NCBI RefSeq assembly: GCF_002101555.1
Contig: NZ_LQOL01000056.1
Coordinates: 62,001-126,000, forward strand
Length of the DNA stretch: 64,000 bases
Source: Mycolicibacterium canariasense
Lineage (GTDB): Bacteria; Actinomycetota; Actinomycetes; Mycobacteriales; Mycobacteriaceae
Direction: 5' to 3'
The position numbers and the translations under genes were made by a program. Below the pieces are notes generated by a model. That model was not told where the DNA came from, ran no database searches, and was given only the letters and a program-made list of their open reading frames with translations. Positions 9,484-17,587 of the stretch are shown piece by piece (within the stretch, counting starts at the first letter, position 1; every line of letters begins with the position of its first letter).

Positions 9484-9995
9484 CAGTGTCCTCGATGCAC
9501 AACCTCGTCGAACGGCCGGCGATCCGGTTTGACGATGGGCCGCAACGGCCGGTCTGCCGGGTACCCGATGCCGAGTAGATAGGAGACCAGATGGTCCTCC
9601 GGCACGCCCAGGATCGCCCTGGCCTTCTCCTGGTCGCCGACCGCTGAATGCCCGGTGCCGATGCCGAGGTCGGTGGCCGCCAGCGTCATCGCCAGCGTCG
9701 CCTGACCGAGGTCGTACTGATCGATCAGTTTGGTGCGCTCATCCGGTGGCTCCGGGACGATCAGCGCGATGGCGGCCGCGGCCGATGCGATATGACCTGC
9801 GCCCTGCCACACCGTCGAGAGTTCGGTCAGCTGCTGCCGGTCGGTCACGATGACGAAATCCCAGTGCTGCTGATTGCGCGCCGACGGCGCCCGCCAGGCG
9901 GCCTCCGCGATGCGCTCGAGGTCGGTCTGTGGCACCGGCTCGGGACGGTAGGTGCGCACGTTGCGCCGGGCCCGGATGGCATCCCAGGTGTCCAC
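9480..9995 (-). CDS. Nitroreductase family protein (FMN)
   Basis: A 171-residue flavin-dependent nitroreductase-fold enzyme. Typical features are the N-terminal RRNVRTYRPEPVP FMN-binding segment, the APSARNQQHWDFVIV loop and the C-terminal LLGIGYPADRP strand. Such enzymes reduce nitro groups, quinones or other unsaturated substrates with NAD(P)H. The start chosen is GTG 9995, with GGAGA six bases upstream and the conserved TWDAIRARRNVR just after it; the open frame back to 10103 looks non-coding. It is the first gene of the operon 9995-8075 and is divergent from the HD-domain gene. Substrate not assigned. Confidence 0.87.
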   Translation of the reverse strand: MDTWDAIRARRNVRTYRPEPVPQTDLERIAEAAWRAPSARNQQHWDFVIVTDRQQLTELSTVWQGAGHIASAAAAIALIVPEPPDERTKLIDQYDLGQATLAMTLAATDLGIGTGHSAVGDQEKARAILGVPEDHLVSYLLGIGYPADRPLRPIVKPDRRPFDEVVHRGHW

Positions 9996-10073
9996 TGCAT
10001 TCTCCGTTCGTCGACTCTCCTGCAAAACCGCCGCCCGGCGTCGGGTATTTCGGTACGAGCCTAGGATTTCGCT

Positions 10074-10670
10074 GTGACCAACCTCCAGGTCTTGCATACC
10101 CACCCGTTGACCGAGGAGATCCTCGAGTCACACCGGTACCGCGCCCATGGTGACGACGAGGGTTTCGACGCGTACAAGGCGCACGTGTACCGAGTGCTGA
10201 ACTTCGCCCGGGCTCTGGCCGGGGATGTCCCCGGCCGCGATGACAAGCTGGCGATCGCCGCGGCGTTTCACGACCTGGCCGCTTTCGGCACCCTCGATTA
10301 CCTGGTGCCCTCGATCGTGGCGCAGGATGCCTGGCTGCAGCGCTGCGGACGGGCCGAGTGGTCCGACGAGCTGGCGGTCATGGTCGCCGAGCACCACCGC
10401 TTCACCCGGTACGCCGCACCGCGCCCGCACGCCGAACTGGTCGAGGCCATGCGCCGGGCGGACCTGGTCGACGTGAGCCAGGGGCTGATCCGCTTCGGTC
10501 TGCCCGGTGCCTTCGTCCGTGAGGTGCGCGGCAGCTTCGACGCCGGCGTCTTCTTCAAGCGGGTCATCCCGGCCGGGGCCCTGCGCACGGCGCGCACGCT
10601 GGCACCGCTGGGATTTCTGCGGCCCGGTGATGCGCTGCGTCGTTCGGGGCATCGGGGTGCCGACCGCTGA
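10074..10670 (+). CDS. HD-domain protein
   Basis: A 198-residue protein of the HD superfamily of metal-dependent phosphohydrolases. The motif order is His in YKAHVYRVLNF, His-Asp in AAAFHDLAAFG and a later Asp in RRADLVD, which would bind one or two divalent metals. There is no relA/SpoT synthetase domain. GTG 10074 is the first start in the frame and is followed directly by conserved sequence. It is divergent from the nitroreductase operon with a 78-base gap. The substrate is unknown; cyclic or plain nucleotides are typical for the superfamily. Confidence 0.8.
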   Translation: MTNLQVLHTHPLTEEILESHRYRAHGDDEGFDAYKAHVYRVLNFARALAGDVPGRDDKLAIAAAFHDLAAFGTLDYLVPSIVAQDAWLQRCGRAEWSDELAVMVAEHHRFTRYAAPRPHAELVEAMRRADLVDVSQGLIRFGLPGAFVREVRGSFDAGVFFKRVIPAGALRTARTLAPLGFLRPGDALRRSGHRGADR

Positions 10671-10787
10671 CCGAGCGCGGGTTTTGGTGGCCGCTCAACG
10701 TGCGCAGCCGGCCGGCCAGGATAGTGGTAACACCAGAGAACGAACGGGACACCGAGCCGTGCCGGTGGCCGAGGCGGAAGGACCATC

Positions 10788-11609
10788 ATGACCGACACTG
10801 CACCCTTCACCCGTCTGGTCACGCTGGAGGAGCTCGGCGACGGCGCGTTCACAGCGATCGTCGACCCGATCTGGACCATCGGTCCGAAGGTGCACGGCGG
10901 CTGCATGATGGCGGTGTGCGCCGCCGCGGCGCAGCGGACCGGCGGGCAGGAGCCGATCGCCGTGAGTGCCAGCTACCTGAGTGCCCCGGACCCGGGACCG
11001 GTCCGTGTCGTCACCACCGTGCGCAAGCGGGGCCGGCAGGTCAGCGTGGTCGACGTGGAACTGTCCCAGGGCGACCGGACGGCGGTATCGGCCACCGTCA
11101 CGCTCGGCCCTCTCGATGTGGGCGAACCCCGGCATCGGGAACCGCTTGCGTTGCACGATATGCCGATCGCACCGCCGGCCGGCGCCGTCCACATCACGCC
11201 CGAGCACCCGATGGGACAGATCGTGCATGTGGCCCAGGGCTGCGATCTGCGTGTCGATCCGTCGGCGGCGCACTACCTGTCCGGGCGCCAAGGTGAGCCG
11301 GTCAACCGGATGTGGCTGCGGCCCTTCGCCGACGACGAGGCCGACCCCGGCGCCGCATTGCTGTTCGCGCTGATGGCCGGTGATATCAGCGCACCCGTCA
11401 CCATGAACCGCGGCCTGTTCGGCTGGGCGCCGACCGTGCAGCTCACCACCTACCTGCGCCGCCGCCCGGCCCCCGGCTGGATGCGTGTGATGGCGAGTGC
11501 CACCGTGCTCGGGGACGTCTGGTTCGAGGAGGACCACGTCATCGTCGACTCCGACGGGCACGTTGTGGTGCAGAGCAGGCAGTTGGCGATGATTCCCAAA
11601 GAGGCCTGA
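10788..11609 (+). CDS. Acyl-CoA thioesterase family (TesB-like, double hotdog)
   Basis: A 273-residue protein with two hotdog modules, as in TesB-like thioesterases that mycobacteria carry in many copies. The first module (about residues 1-125) has WTIGPKVHGGCMMAVCAAA; the second (about 150-270) has NRGLFGWAPTVQLTTYLRRRPAPGW and ends with VVVQSRQLAMIP. It would hydrolyse acyl-CoA in the cytosol; chain length is not predictable. ATG 10788 has GGAAGG upstream. It converges with the MscS channel gene with a 5-base gap. Confidence 0.85.
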   Translation: MTDTAPFTRLVTLEELGDGAFTAIVDPIWTIGPKVHGGCMMAVCAAAAQRTGGQEPIAVSASYLSAPDPGPVRVVTTVRKRGRQVSVVDVELSQGDRTAVSATVTLGPLDVGEPRHREPLALHDMPIAPPAGAVHITPEHPMGQIVHVAQGCDLRVDPSAAHYLSGRQGEPVNRMWLRPFADDEADPGAALLFALMAGDISAPVTMNRGLFGWAPTVQLTTYLRRRPAPGWMRVMASATVLGDVWFEEDHVIVDSDGHVVVQSRQLAMIPKEA

Positions 11610-11614
11610 CGGAC

Positions 11615-12532
11615 TCAGCTGCGGCTGTCCACGGCGTCGACGGTGGGACGAAGTTCGGCGTCACCGGCGATGCCGGCACGGCGCAGCTTGCCCACGATCA
11701 TGCCGCGAAGCCGGCGCCCGACCTCGAACTGCTTGCCGGGCAACGTGCGGGCCACCATCCGCACGTGCACGTTGTCGACCTCGATGCTCTCCACGCCCAT
11801 CAACGACGGGGTGTCGAGCAGCAGGTCGCACAACTGCTCGTCCTGGGTGGCTTCGGTGGTCACGTCCTGCAAGAGTCGGTTGACCTGGTTGAGGTCCTCG
11901 GACGCGGGCACCGGGATATCGATGACGGCGCGGGCCCAGTCCTTGGAGAGATTGTTCGACCGCACGATCTGTCCGTTCGGAATGGTGTAGACCTCCCCGT
12001 CGCTGTTACGCAACTTGGTCACGCGCAGGGTGACATCCTCCACGGTGCCGACCGAGTCCGTCGACGCGCCGGTCACCGTCAACCGCACGAGATCGCCGAA
12101 CCCGTACTGCTTTTCGACGATGATGAAGAATCCGGCCAGCAGGTCCTGGACCACGCGCTGCGCACCGAAACCGAGAGCGGCACCGAGCACCGCCGCCGGC
12201 GCCACCAAGGACCCGATGGGCAACCCCAGCAGCCCGATGATGTCCAGTCCGACGATGATGTACACCACGGCGATGGCCACCCAGGAGATCACCGAGGCGA
12301 CCGCCTGTCGGTGTTTGGTGGCCTCGGAGCGGACCAGTGTGTCGCCTTCGGATACCCCGAGCCGGCGGGTGATCCGTTGGGCCGTGTAGCGGATGAACCT
12401 GGCCGCCAGGATGGAGAACAACACCAGCACGACGATGCGCAGGCCCTTGTGCGCGACCCAGACGCCGACTTCGCTGTGCCAGAAAGAATTCCAATATTGT
12501 GCCGCCGAGGCGGTCAATTGTGTTCGCTGCAT
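11615..12532 (-). CDS. MscS family mechanosensitive channel
   Basis: A 305-residue small-conductance mechanosensitive channel. There are three membrane helices: about residues 27-45, 84-106 and 112-140. The third is the pore helix with the Gly/Ala pattern AAVLGAALGFGAQRVVQDLLAGF. The cytosolic beta domain follows (GTVEDVTLRVTKLRNSDGEVYTIPNG) and then the alpha/beta vestibule up to residue 290. It opens under membrane tension to release solutes after osmotic downshock. Length and domain order match the short MscS class. It stands alone on the minus strand, convergent with the thioesterase gene. Confidence 0.92.
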   Translation of the reverse strand: MQRTQLTASAAQYWNSFWHSEVGVWVAHKGLRIVVLVLFSILAARFIRYTAQRITRRLGVSEGDTLVRSEATKHRQAVASVISWVAIAVVYIIVGLDIIGLLGLPIGSLVAPAAVLGAALGFGAQRVVQDLLAGFFIIVEKQYGFGDLVRLTVTGASTDSVGTVEDVTLRVTKLRNSDGEVYTIPNGQIVRSNNLSKDWARAVIDIPVPASEDLNQVNRLLQDVTTEATQDEQLCDLLLDTPSLMGVESIEVDNVHVRMVARTLPGKQFEVGRRLRGMIVGKLRRAGIAGDAELRPTVDAVDSRS

Positions 12533-12763
12533 GCCACCTCAGCTCACCGTGGACGGGTCGACGGCGGCGATGTGACGTTCCGGCACCCGGAACGAACGCT
12601 GATTCATGAACACCCCTCTGTTGCTCGCGCGCTTGTCACCGCTGTGCTGGTGGCGCGCTTGCGGCCCTCGGCGGTCGCTGTTCGCCACGCCGCCGGGCAC
12701 CACGTCAGACTTCGGTCACCGTTGCGGAGTTTCCCGGGCGCGTGGCGGCCAAACCTGCCGGAA

Positions 12764-12790
12764 GGTTTCAGCTGGCGCTGGTCTGGGAAT
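12764..12790 (+). promoter_or_regulatory. SigF-type promoter
   Basis: GGTTT at 12764-12768 is separated by 16 bases from GGGAAT at 12785-12790, close to the mycobacterial SigF consensus (GGTTT, 15-17 bases, GGGTAT). It lies 35 bases before the start of the small Rho_N-type gene, and its orientation fits. It implies stress or stationary-phase expression. One mismatch in the -10 element keeps this a prediction. Confidence 0.6.
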
Positions 12791-12825
12791 CATCACGGCA
12801 CACGATTTGCCGAGGGGTGATCACG

Positions 12826-13083
12826 GTGCCGAATGCATCGATCAAGAACGAGGAGATGTACCGCGACCTGCGTGAGGAGGGTAACTCCGAGGAGAAGGCG
12901 GCCCGCATCTCCAACGCGGCGGCCAAACGCGGCGCGTCCGCGGTGGGCCGCAAGGGCGGCCGGTCCGGTAGCTATGACGCCTGGACGGTGGCCGAGTTGC
13001 GTAAACGCGCCAAGGAACTCGGGCTGTCCGGCTACTCGAATCTGTCAAAAGACAAGCTGATCAGCAAACTCCGTGACTACTGA
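12826..13083 (+). CDS. Small Rho_N/SAP-like DNA- or RNA-binding protein
   Basis: An 85-residue basic protein common in actinobacteria. The first half is a conserved helical region rich in charged residues (IKNEEMYRDLREEGNSEEKAARISNAAA), then a glycine-basic linker (VGRKGGRSGSYD). Residues about 52-85 form a Rho termination factor N-terminal or SAP-like helix-extended loop-helix (WTVAELRKRAKELGLSGYSNLSKDKLISKL). Such modules bind nucleic acid, but the role here is unknown. GTG 12826 is used because AGGGG at 12812-12816 precedes it and related proteins start with PNxSIKNE. A SigF-type promoter sits directly upstream, so it may be a general-stress protein. Confidence 0.82.
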   Translation: MPNASIKNEEMYRDLREEGNSEEKAARISNAAAKRGASAVGRKGGRSGSYDAWTVAELRKRAKELGLSGYSNLSKDKLISKLRDY

Positions 13084-13196
13084 CGATCCGCCGCCGCTCC
13101 AGGTCGGTCCGACCGGGGCATCGTGATCGCCGGCCTGCAGCGCCAGCTGAAGGGGCGGCCGCGCCGGCGTCGCTGCGCATACGCCAGGATGGCGGT

Positions 13197-13901
13197 ATGG
13201 GTCTGATCCCGATGCCGAAAGCCGAGCTCACCGACGAGGACGTGACCAGCGCGTTGGGCCGCGCCGTGGGCCTGATCGACCTGATCCTGGATGTGCTGGC
13301 CGAGGCCGACCCGCTGGGGTTACGGCCCCGGCTGCACTGCGCCGACGTGCCGGGGACCGCAGCGTGGGACGCCAAGGATCGCGCGGCCCGGGTCCGCTGG
13401 TGGGTCCGGCGCGTGGGTGCCCTCGATACGTTGCTGGTCGCCTTTCCGGGCGTCCTCGGCGCGGTCGCCGACCGACTGCCGATCCAGGACCTGCTCGGAT
13501 TCACCAACCAGGCGATCGTGTTGTGCGCCGTGGCGCGCGAGCACGGCATCACCGACACGCCGACCCGGGTGCGGATGCTGGCGGCGGTGTTGTGTGGCCG
13601 GGACGTCAGGCCCCAATCGGGAGACGAACCGGACCCGACACCGGCGCAGGAGCCCGGCTGGGCCCAGATGTCGCTGGTCAGGAAGGTGTGGCAGTTGGCG
13701 GGCATCCTGGGCGCCGTCGCCGCCGAACTGGGCAAGCGGCCCCGACCTCGCGGCCTGTTCCATTACCTGGGCATGCTGCCCTGGCTGGGAGCGGTGGCCG
13801 ACTACCTCGGTGAGTACGGCGCTCTGGTGCGTGCCGCCGAGGCCGCCGAGCGGTGGATCGTCTCGCACACCGACGTGACCGCCTCACCGGCCGGTCAGTA
13901 G
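13197..13901 (+). CDS. Conserved protein of unknown function
   Basis: A 234-residue protein that I do not recognise. It is alpha-helical throughout, with amphipathic stretches such as VGLIDLILDVLAEADPLGL and DRLPIQDLLGFTNQAIVLCAVAREHG, and has a low-complexity acidic linker at about residues 142-152 (SGDEPDPTPAQ). No signal peptide or clear membrane helix is present, though residues 185-205 (LGMLPWLGAVADYLG) could associate with membrane. ATG 13197 follows GGATGGCGGT, which can serve as ribosome binding site. Its 3' end overlaps the convergent membrane-protein gene by 18 bases. Codon use is the same as its neighbours. Confidence 0.7.
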   Translation: MGLIPMPKAELTDEDVTSALGRAVGLIDLILDVLAEADPLGLRPRLHCADVPGTAAWDAKDRAARVRWWVRRVGALDTLLVAFPGVLGAVADRLPIQDLLGFTNQAIVLCAVAREHGITDTPTRVRMLAAVLCGRDVRPQSGDEPDPTPAQEPGWAQMSLVRKVWQLAGILGAVAAELGKRPRPRGLFHYLGMLPWLGAVADYLGEYGALVRAAEAAERWIVSHTDVTASPAGQ

Positions 13902-15020
13902 CGGCTCCCGCGCGGTCTGGGCGCGCGGTGCCACACTGCGGCAGGCGGCAAGGCACAGTGCGGCGATGGCGAAGCAGGCCAGGGCGTACCAGAGGCTACC
14001 GATCGGGTCGCCGTCGGCCGTGACCCCGTCGACGGCGCCGAAGTAGGCGGGCAGGGCGGCGACCCACAGCACCGCCATGACGACGAGATACACCGCGGCG
14101 TAGCCCAGGATCAGCGGGTTGCGGTGGTCGGCACCGGTTTCGCGCAGCATGCGCCACTGGCCGATGAGCACCGGTACCGCGACGACCGTCACGGCGACCA
14201 GTTCCATGGCATACACGATGCCGCCGATGTCGGTGCTATCGGTCAACCTGGTGACCACGGTGGCGGGCAGTGGCAGGACCGCGGTGCCGATGGAGGCCAG
14301 CACGCCGACCACGATGGTCCGCCAAAGAATCTGCGAGCCGGTGTACTCCGTGCCGGCATCGACGTGGCGGCCGACGAACACCTGCACGCAGAAGGCCAGC
14401 GACATCGGCCAGAGGGCGGCGAACACCACGACGCTGGGCAGCGGGACCGAGTCGAAGAACGGTTGATTCATGGGATGGTCCAGGGTCCATTCCCACCACC
14501 GCAACTGGGGCCCGAGATGATCGAAGATCTCGTAGAAGGCGTGGTGGACGAAACCGACGCAGATCGCGCCGATCAGTACACCGCGCCGAGCGAACACGCC
14601 GAGGACGCGCACGATCTCGAACGCGACGGTGGCCATCATCGGATAGATCGCGATGATGTAGAGCGGGAGCCGGCCCCACAGGAAGTCGACGGTAAACACG
14701 TTGTGCGCGAACATGGTGTCGACGTACTCGCCGATCCCGAACTGCGCCGGGAAGTACAGCGGCGGCTCGATGATGAGCAGATACGCGATCGCGCCGAACC
14801 ACAGCACCACGTTGGTGGGGTCGCCGTGGCGGCGCCACCGGTTGACGGCGTACACCAGCGACAGCACCGCGCCGGCGATGACGATCAGCTCCAGCACCGG
14901 CAGGGTCCAGTTCTCCAGGGTCAGCGGGTTGCGGAAGGAGATCAGGCCGCCCATCTCGTCACACGAGAAGCCCAGGCGTGCAGCCAGCCCGGCGAACGTC
15001 GCGGCGCAGAGATCAGACAT
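13884..15020 (-). CDS. Multi-pass membrane protein, partner of ferritin-like hydrolase
   Basis: A 378-residue integral membrane protein with about nine hydrophobic helices, the first at residues 39-60 (LPVLELIVIAGAVLSLVYAV) and the last near 345-368. Conserved-looking polar positions lie in loops: HAFYEIFDHLGPQLRWWEW and FAHNVFTVDFLWGRLP, with several His, Glu and Trp residues that could bind metal or substrate. I do not recognise a characterised family. ATG 15020 overlaps the end of the ferritin-like gene by eight bases, so the two are co-translated. A membrane role linked to the oxidative chemistry of that enzyme is an inference. Confidence 0.75.
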   Translation of the reverse strand: MSDLCAATFAGLAARLGFSCDEMGGLISFRNPLTLENWTLPVLELIVIAGAVLSLVYAVNRWRRHGDPTNVVLWFGAIAYLLIIEPPLYFPAQFGIGEYVDTMFAHNVFTVDFLWGRLPLYIIAIYPMMATVAFEIVRVLGVFARRGVLIGAICVGFVHHAFYEIFDHLGPQLRWWEWTLDHPMNQPFFDSVPLPSVVVFAALWPMSLAFCVQVFVGRHVDAGTEYTGSQILWRTIVVGVLASIGTAVLPLPATVVTRLTDSTDIGGIVYAMELVAVTVVAVPVLIGQWRMLRETGADHRNPLILGYAAVYLVVMAVLWVAALPAYFGAVDGVTADGDPIGSLWYALACFAIAALCLAACRSVAPRAQTAREPLLTGR

Positions 15021-15948
15021 CGGCGGCCGCCTTGGCGGTGTCGCCGGCCGTGTACCACTTGGTCACGTCGTAGCCCTCGTCGTAGCGCCGGAACCATTCA
15101 CCGGCCAGCGCCGGCAGCTTCTCGTGCGCCGGGTCGTGTCCGGGGATCTGGCTGCGCACGATACCCACGAACGCGGTGAGCAGTTCTCGCTTGGACAGAT
15201 TGGGGAACGGGCTCTGGAACGGGCCGTAGTCCGGTCGGCGGCCGATCTTCTGCAGCAAGGCGTTCTTGCCGCGTTCGAGGGCGAAGGTGGAGACGGCGTC
15301 GACCTTGCGGACCTCCAACGGGATGTGCTTGTTGAAGCCGTCGCACGCCATCCGCACGACGTCCAGCACGTGCTTGAAGATGGACGGGGCGACCCGGGCG
15401 CGGTACCAGGGGTCGCCCACCAGGCCGTTGTAGATGATCAGGGCCGAGCTGCGGTGTTCGACCTCCTCGACGAAGTGCCACAGGAACAGTGAGGCCACCC
15501 GGTCATCGCCCGGGGCGAACAGCGTTGCGTCGTTGTCCAACATCAGCTTGAACACCGGGGTGAAGGTGGCCTCCAGGTCGGCGGTGTAGGCCAGCCGATA
15601 TTTCAGCGGCTTGTTCTCGACCAGATCGTCGAACGCCGCCATCACCTGATCGAGCGTCTCCTTGAGCGCCGGGTAGGCCTTGATCAGTCCCCGCGCGTGC
15701 TGGCGGTGGGCCATCGAATGCTGGCCCTCCTGCCGGGTGAACGCGTCGGCCTCCTCGGCGATCACCGGGTCGACGAGCAGCGGCTTGGCCTCGGCCATGG
15801 TGCTGACGATCATCTTCTCGAACGCGATGGCCAGGAAGGACACCGCATTCGCCATCGCCGAGAACGCCGGATTCGTCTCGTTCCACAGGAACGGGACGTC
15901 GTAGTCGGCGAACGCGAACCGCATCTTGCGTACCACCAGATCCGTCAT
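15013..15948 (-). CDS. Predicted metal-dependent hydrolase, ferritin-like (PF10118-like)
   Basis: A 311-residue protein of the family annotated as predicted metal-dependent hydrolase (COG3687/PF10118). It has the paired carboxylate-histidine motifs of a di-metal helical bundle: RQEGQHSMAHR (Glu74, His77, His81) and LWHFVEEVEHRSS (His158, Glu161, Glu162, Glu164, His165). The actual reaction is not known for most members; the fold resembles di-iron oxidases. GAGGTG precedes ATG 15948 and a -10 element TATGAT lies at 15971-15966. It is first in an operon with the membrane protein and is divergent from a TetR gene that probably controls it. Confidence 0.82.
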   Translation of the reverse strand: MTDLVVRKMRFAFADYDVPFLWNETNPAFSAMANAVSFLAIAFEKMIVSTMAEAKPLLVDPVIAEEADAFTRQEGQHSMAHRQHARGLIKAYPALKETLDQVMAAFDDLVENKPLKYRLAYTADLEATFTPVFKLMLDNDATLFAPGDDRVASLFLWHFVEEVEHRSSALIIYNGLVGDPWYRARVAPSIFKHVLDVVRMACDGFNKHIPLEVRKVDAVSTFALERGKNALLQKIGRRPDYGPFQSPFPNLSKRELLTAFVGIVRSQIPGHDPAHEKLPALAGEWFRRYDEGYDVTKWYTAGDTAKAAADV

Positions 15949-15965
15949 CGGAGCACCTCGCTGTA

Positions 15966-15993
15966 ATCATACAAATTGACCGCCATGTGTATG
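15966..15993. promoter_or_regulatory. Candidate TetR operator and -10 element between 15948 and 16046
   Basis: CATACA at 15968-15973 and TGTATG at 15988-15993 form a 6-base inverted repeat with 14 bases between the arms. The left arm overlaps TATGAT (minus strand, 15971-15966), a good -10 for the ferritin-like gene. Occupation by the divergent TetR protein would block this promoter. The arms resemble those of the 28701-28714 operator of a paralogous TetR. Confidence 0.5.
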
Positions 15994-16045
15994 TTGACAT
16001 CGTGTGGGGAGCCACGTCAACGGGGCGTGGCGATATCCTGCGACC

Positions 16046-16648
16046 ATGGCGCGCAGGCGCGGATGGGGTGGCGAACCGCCGCGCAGCGACGAGGAGGCGA
16101 CGGCGCGGATCATCGACGCCGCGGTCAAGCTCATCGCGGACACCGGCAAGGGCATCAGCATCGCCGACGTCGCAGCGTCCCTGGGTGTCATCCGCCAGAC
16201 CGTGTACCGGTACTTTCCGACGGCCGATTCGCTGATGCACGCGGCGGCCATGGCGTCGGTGGACGGCTTCCTGGATCGGCTGGCCGGTGCGGTCAGTGGC
16301 ATCGCCGACCCCGCCGAAGCCATGACCGAAGGGGTGATGTTCACCCTGGAGGAGGTCGCCCGCATCCCGCACCTGGCGATCCTGCTGTCCGAGACCTACG
16401 AGAACGCCCGGCCGGGCAGCATGGCCTCCGACGAAGCGCAGGACTTCGGTATGCGGATGATCACCCGTTTCGATGTCGACTGGGCGGCCCACGGATATGA
16501 CGACGCGGCCCTGCACGAGTTGGTGGAATTCACGCTGCGGATGATGCTGTCCTTCTTCGTGGCGCCCAACCCGGCCGGGCGGTCACGGGAGGACTTGCGC
16601 CGCTTCGTCAATCGCTGGCTGGGTGGTGCGATCTCGGCGCAGCGCTGA
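16046..16648 (+). CDS. TetR family regulator (GWGG-arm subfamily)
   Basis: A 200-residue TetR repressor. The N-terminal arm RRRGWGGEPP leads into the helix-turn-helix (SIADVAASLGVIRQTVYRYFPTADSL, residues about 36-61). The C-terminal ligand domain contains MITRFDVDWAAHGYDDAALHELVEF, a pattern shared with the TetR proteins at 28024-28662 and 39915-40511. ATG 16046 has no Shine-Dalgarno sequence and may be read from a leaderless mRNA. It is divergent from the ferritin-like hydrolase operon, its likely target, and its stop abuts the stop of the LysR gene. Confidence 0.9.
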   Translation: MARRRGWGGEPPRSDEEATARIIDAAVKLIADTGKGISIADVAASLGVIRQTVYRYFPTADSLMHAAAMASVDGFLDRLAGAVSGIADPAEAMTEGVMFTLEEVARIPHLAILLSETYENARPGSMASDEAQDFGMRMITRFDVDWAAHGYDDAALHELVEFTLRMMLSFFVAPNPAGRSREDLRRFVNRWLGGAISAQR

Positions 16649-17542
16649 CTACCGGGCCCGGGCGGCGGCGGCCAGCAAGGTGTCGGCCAGCCGCGCGGTG
16701 GACGGGGTCATCTGCTCGACCGGCGGTGAGGCGAGGTAGACCTGCCAGCTCACCGGGTTGACCAGGTCGACGGCGCGCAGGTTGGGAAACCGGCGCGCCT
16801 CGCAGCGCGGCATGAACGTGGTGCCCAGTCCGTTGCTCACCAATTCGGCGATGGCGGCGAAGCCGGCAGGCACCTCGTACCGGGTTCGGGCGTGTACCCC
16901 GGCGGCGTGAAAAGCGTCGTCCACCAGCTTCCGCAGCCCGAAGTCGGGCGGGAAGCCGACGAGTTCCTCGGTGGCGACATCGGCGATGTCCAATCGTGTC
17001 GAGGTCGCCAGTGGGTGGTCGGTTCGGCACACGAAGGTCATCGGTTCCTCGAAGAGCGGGTGAAGGTCCAGTTGCGCGGGAAACCGGTTGGGCATCGACA
17101 CCAGGGCCAGATCCAGTGAACCCTCGGTCAACGCGGCCAGGTAGGCCGAGGCGCCACTCTGGCTGAGTCGCAACCGTAACCGCACATGTGGATGCGCCCG
17201 GTGGAACTCACCGAGTGCGCCGGGCACGTCCAGCGGGCCGAAGGAGATCAGTGATCCGAATTCTACTGTGCCGGAGAGTGTTCCACGGAACTCACCGACC
17301 GACTCGGTGGCCGCCCTGGTTGCCCGCAACACGTCGAAGGCGTGCGTCCGGAAGCGTTCCCCGGCGGTGGTCAGGGTGATCTGCTGACGGCTGCGGTCGA
17401 ACAGCTGCACACCCAGCTCGCGCTCGAGCTTGGCCACCGAGGTGGACAGGGCCGATTGCACCACGTGGGCGCGCTCGGCGGCCCTGGTGAAGCTCAGCTC
17501 ACCGGCAACGGCGAGGAAGTGTTCGATCTGGCGCAGTTCCAC
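16649..17542 (-). CDS. LysR family transcriptional regulator
   Basis: A 297-residue LTTR. The winged helix is at residues 1-60 (MELRQIEHFLAVAGELSFTRAAERAHVVQSALSTSVAKLE in the usual arrangement). The co-inducer domain follows from about residue 90 with SLDLALVSMP and ELVGFPPDFGLR, and ends with VNPVSWQVYLASP. GTG 17542 is chosen because the family starts at this residue; the longer frame runs into the neighbouring gene. It is divergent from a Tat lipoprotein hydrolase, and a classical ATC-N9-GAT box lies directly before its start, so it probably regulates both itself and the hydrolase. Confidence 0.9.
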   Translation of the reverse strand: MELRQIEHFLAVAGELSFTRAAERAHVVQSALSTSVAKLERELGVQLFDRSRQQITLTTAGERFRTHAFDVLRATRAATESVGEFRGTLSGTVEFGSLISFGPLDVPGALGEFHRAHPHVRLRLRLSQSGASAYLAALTEGSLDLALVSMPNRFPAQLDLHPLFEEPMTFVCRTDHPLATSTRLDIADVATEELVGFPPDFGLRKLVDDAFHAAGVHARTRYEVPAGFAAIAELVSNGLGTTFMPRCEARRFPNLRAVDLVNPVSWQVYLASPPVEQMTPSTARLADTLLAAAARAR

Positions 17543-17557
17543 ATCTACACAATAGAT
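17543..17557. promoter_or_regulatory. LysR-type operator (ATC-N9-GAT)
   Basis: ATCTA at 17543-17547 and TAGAT at 17553-17557 form a perfect 5-base inverted repeat with a 5-base spacer, containing ATC-N9-GAT, a form of the T-N11-A LTTR box. It lies in the 45-base gap between the divergent LysR and hydrolase genes, directly against the LysR start codon, as expected for autoregulation. Confidence 0.65.
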
Positions 17558-17587
17558 GGCACATATGAAAAAGAATCGTTGGACAAG

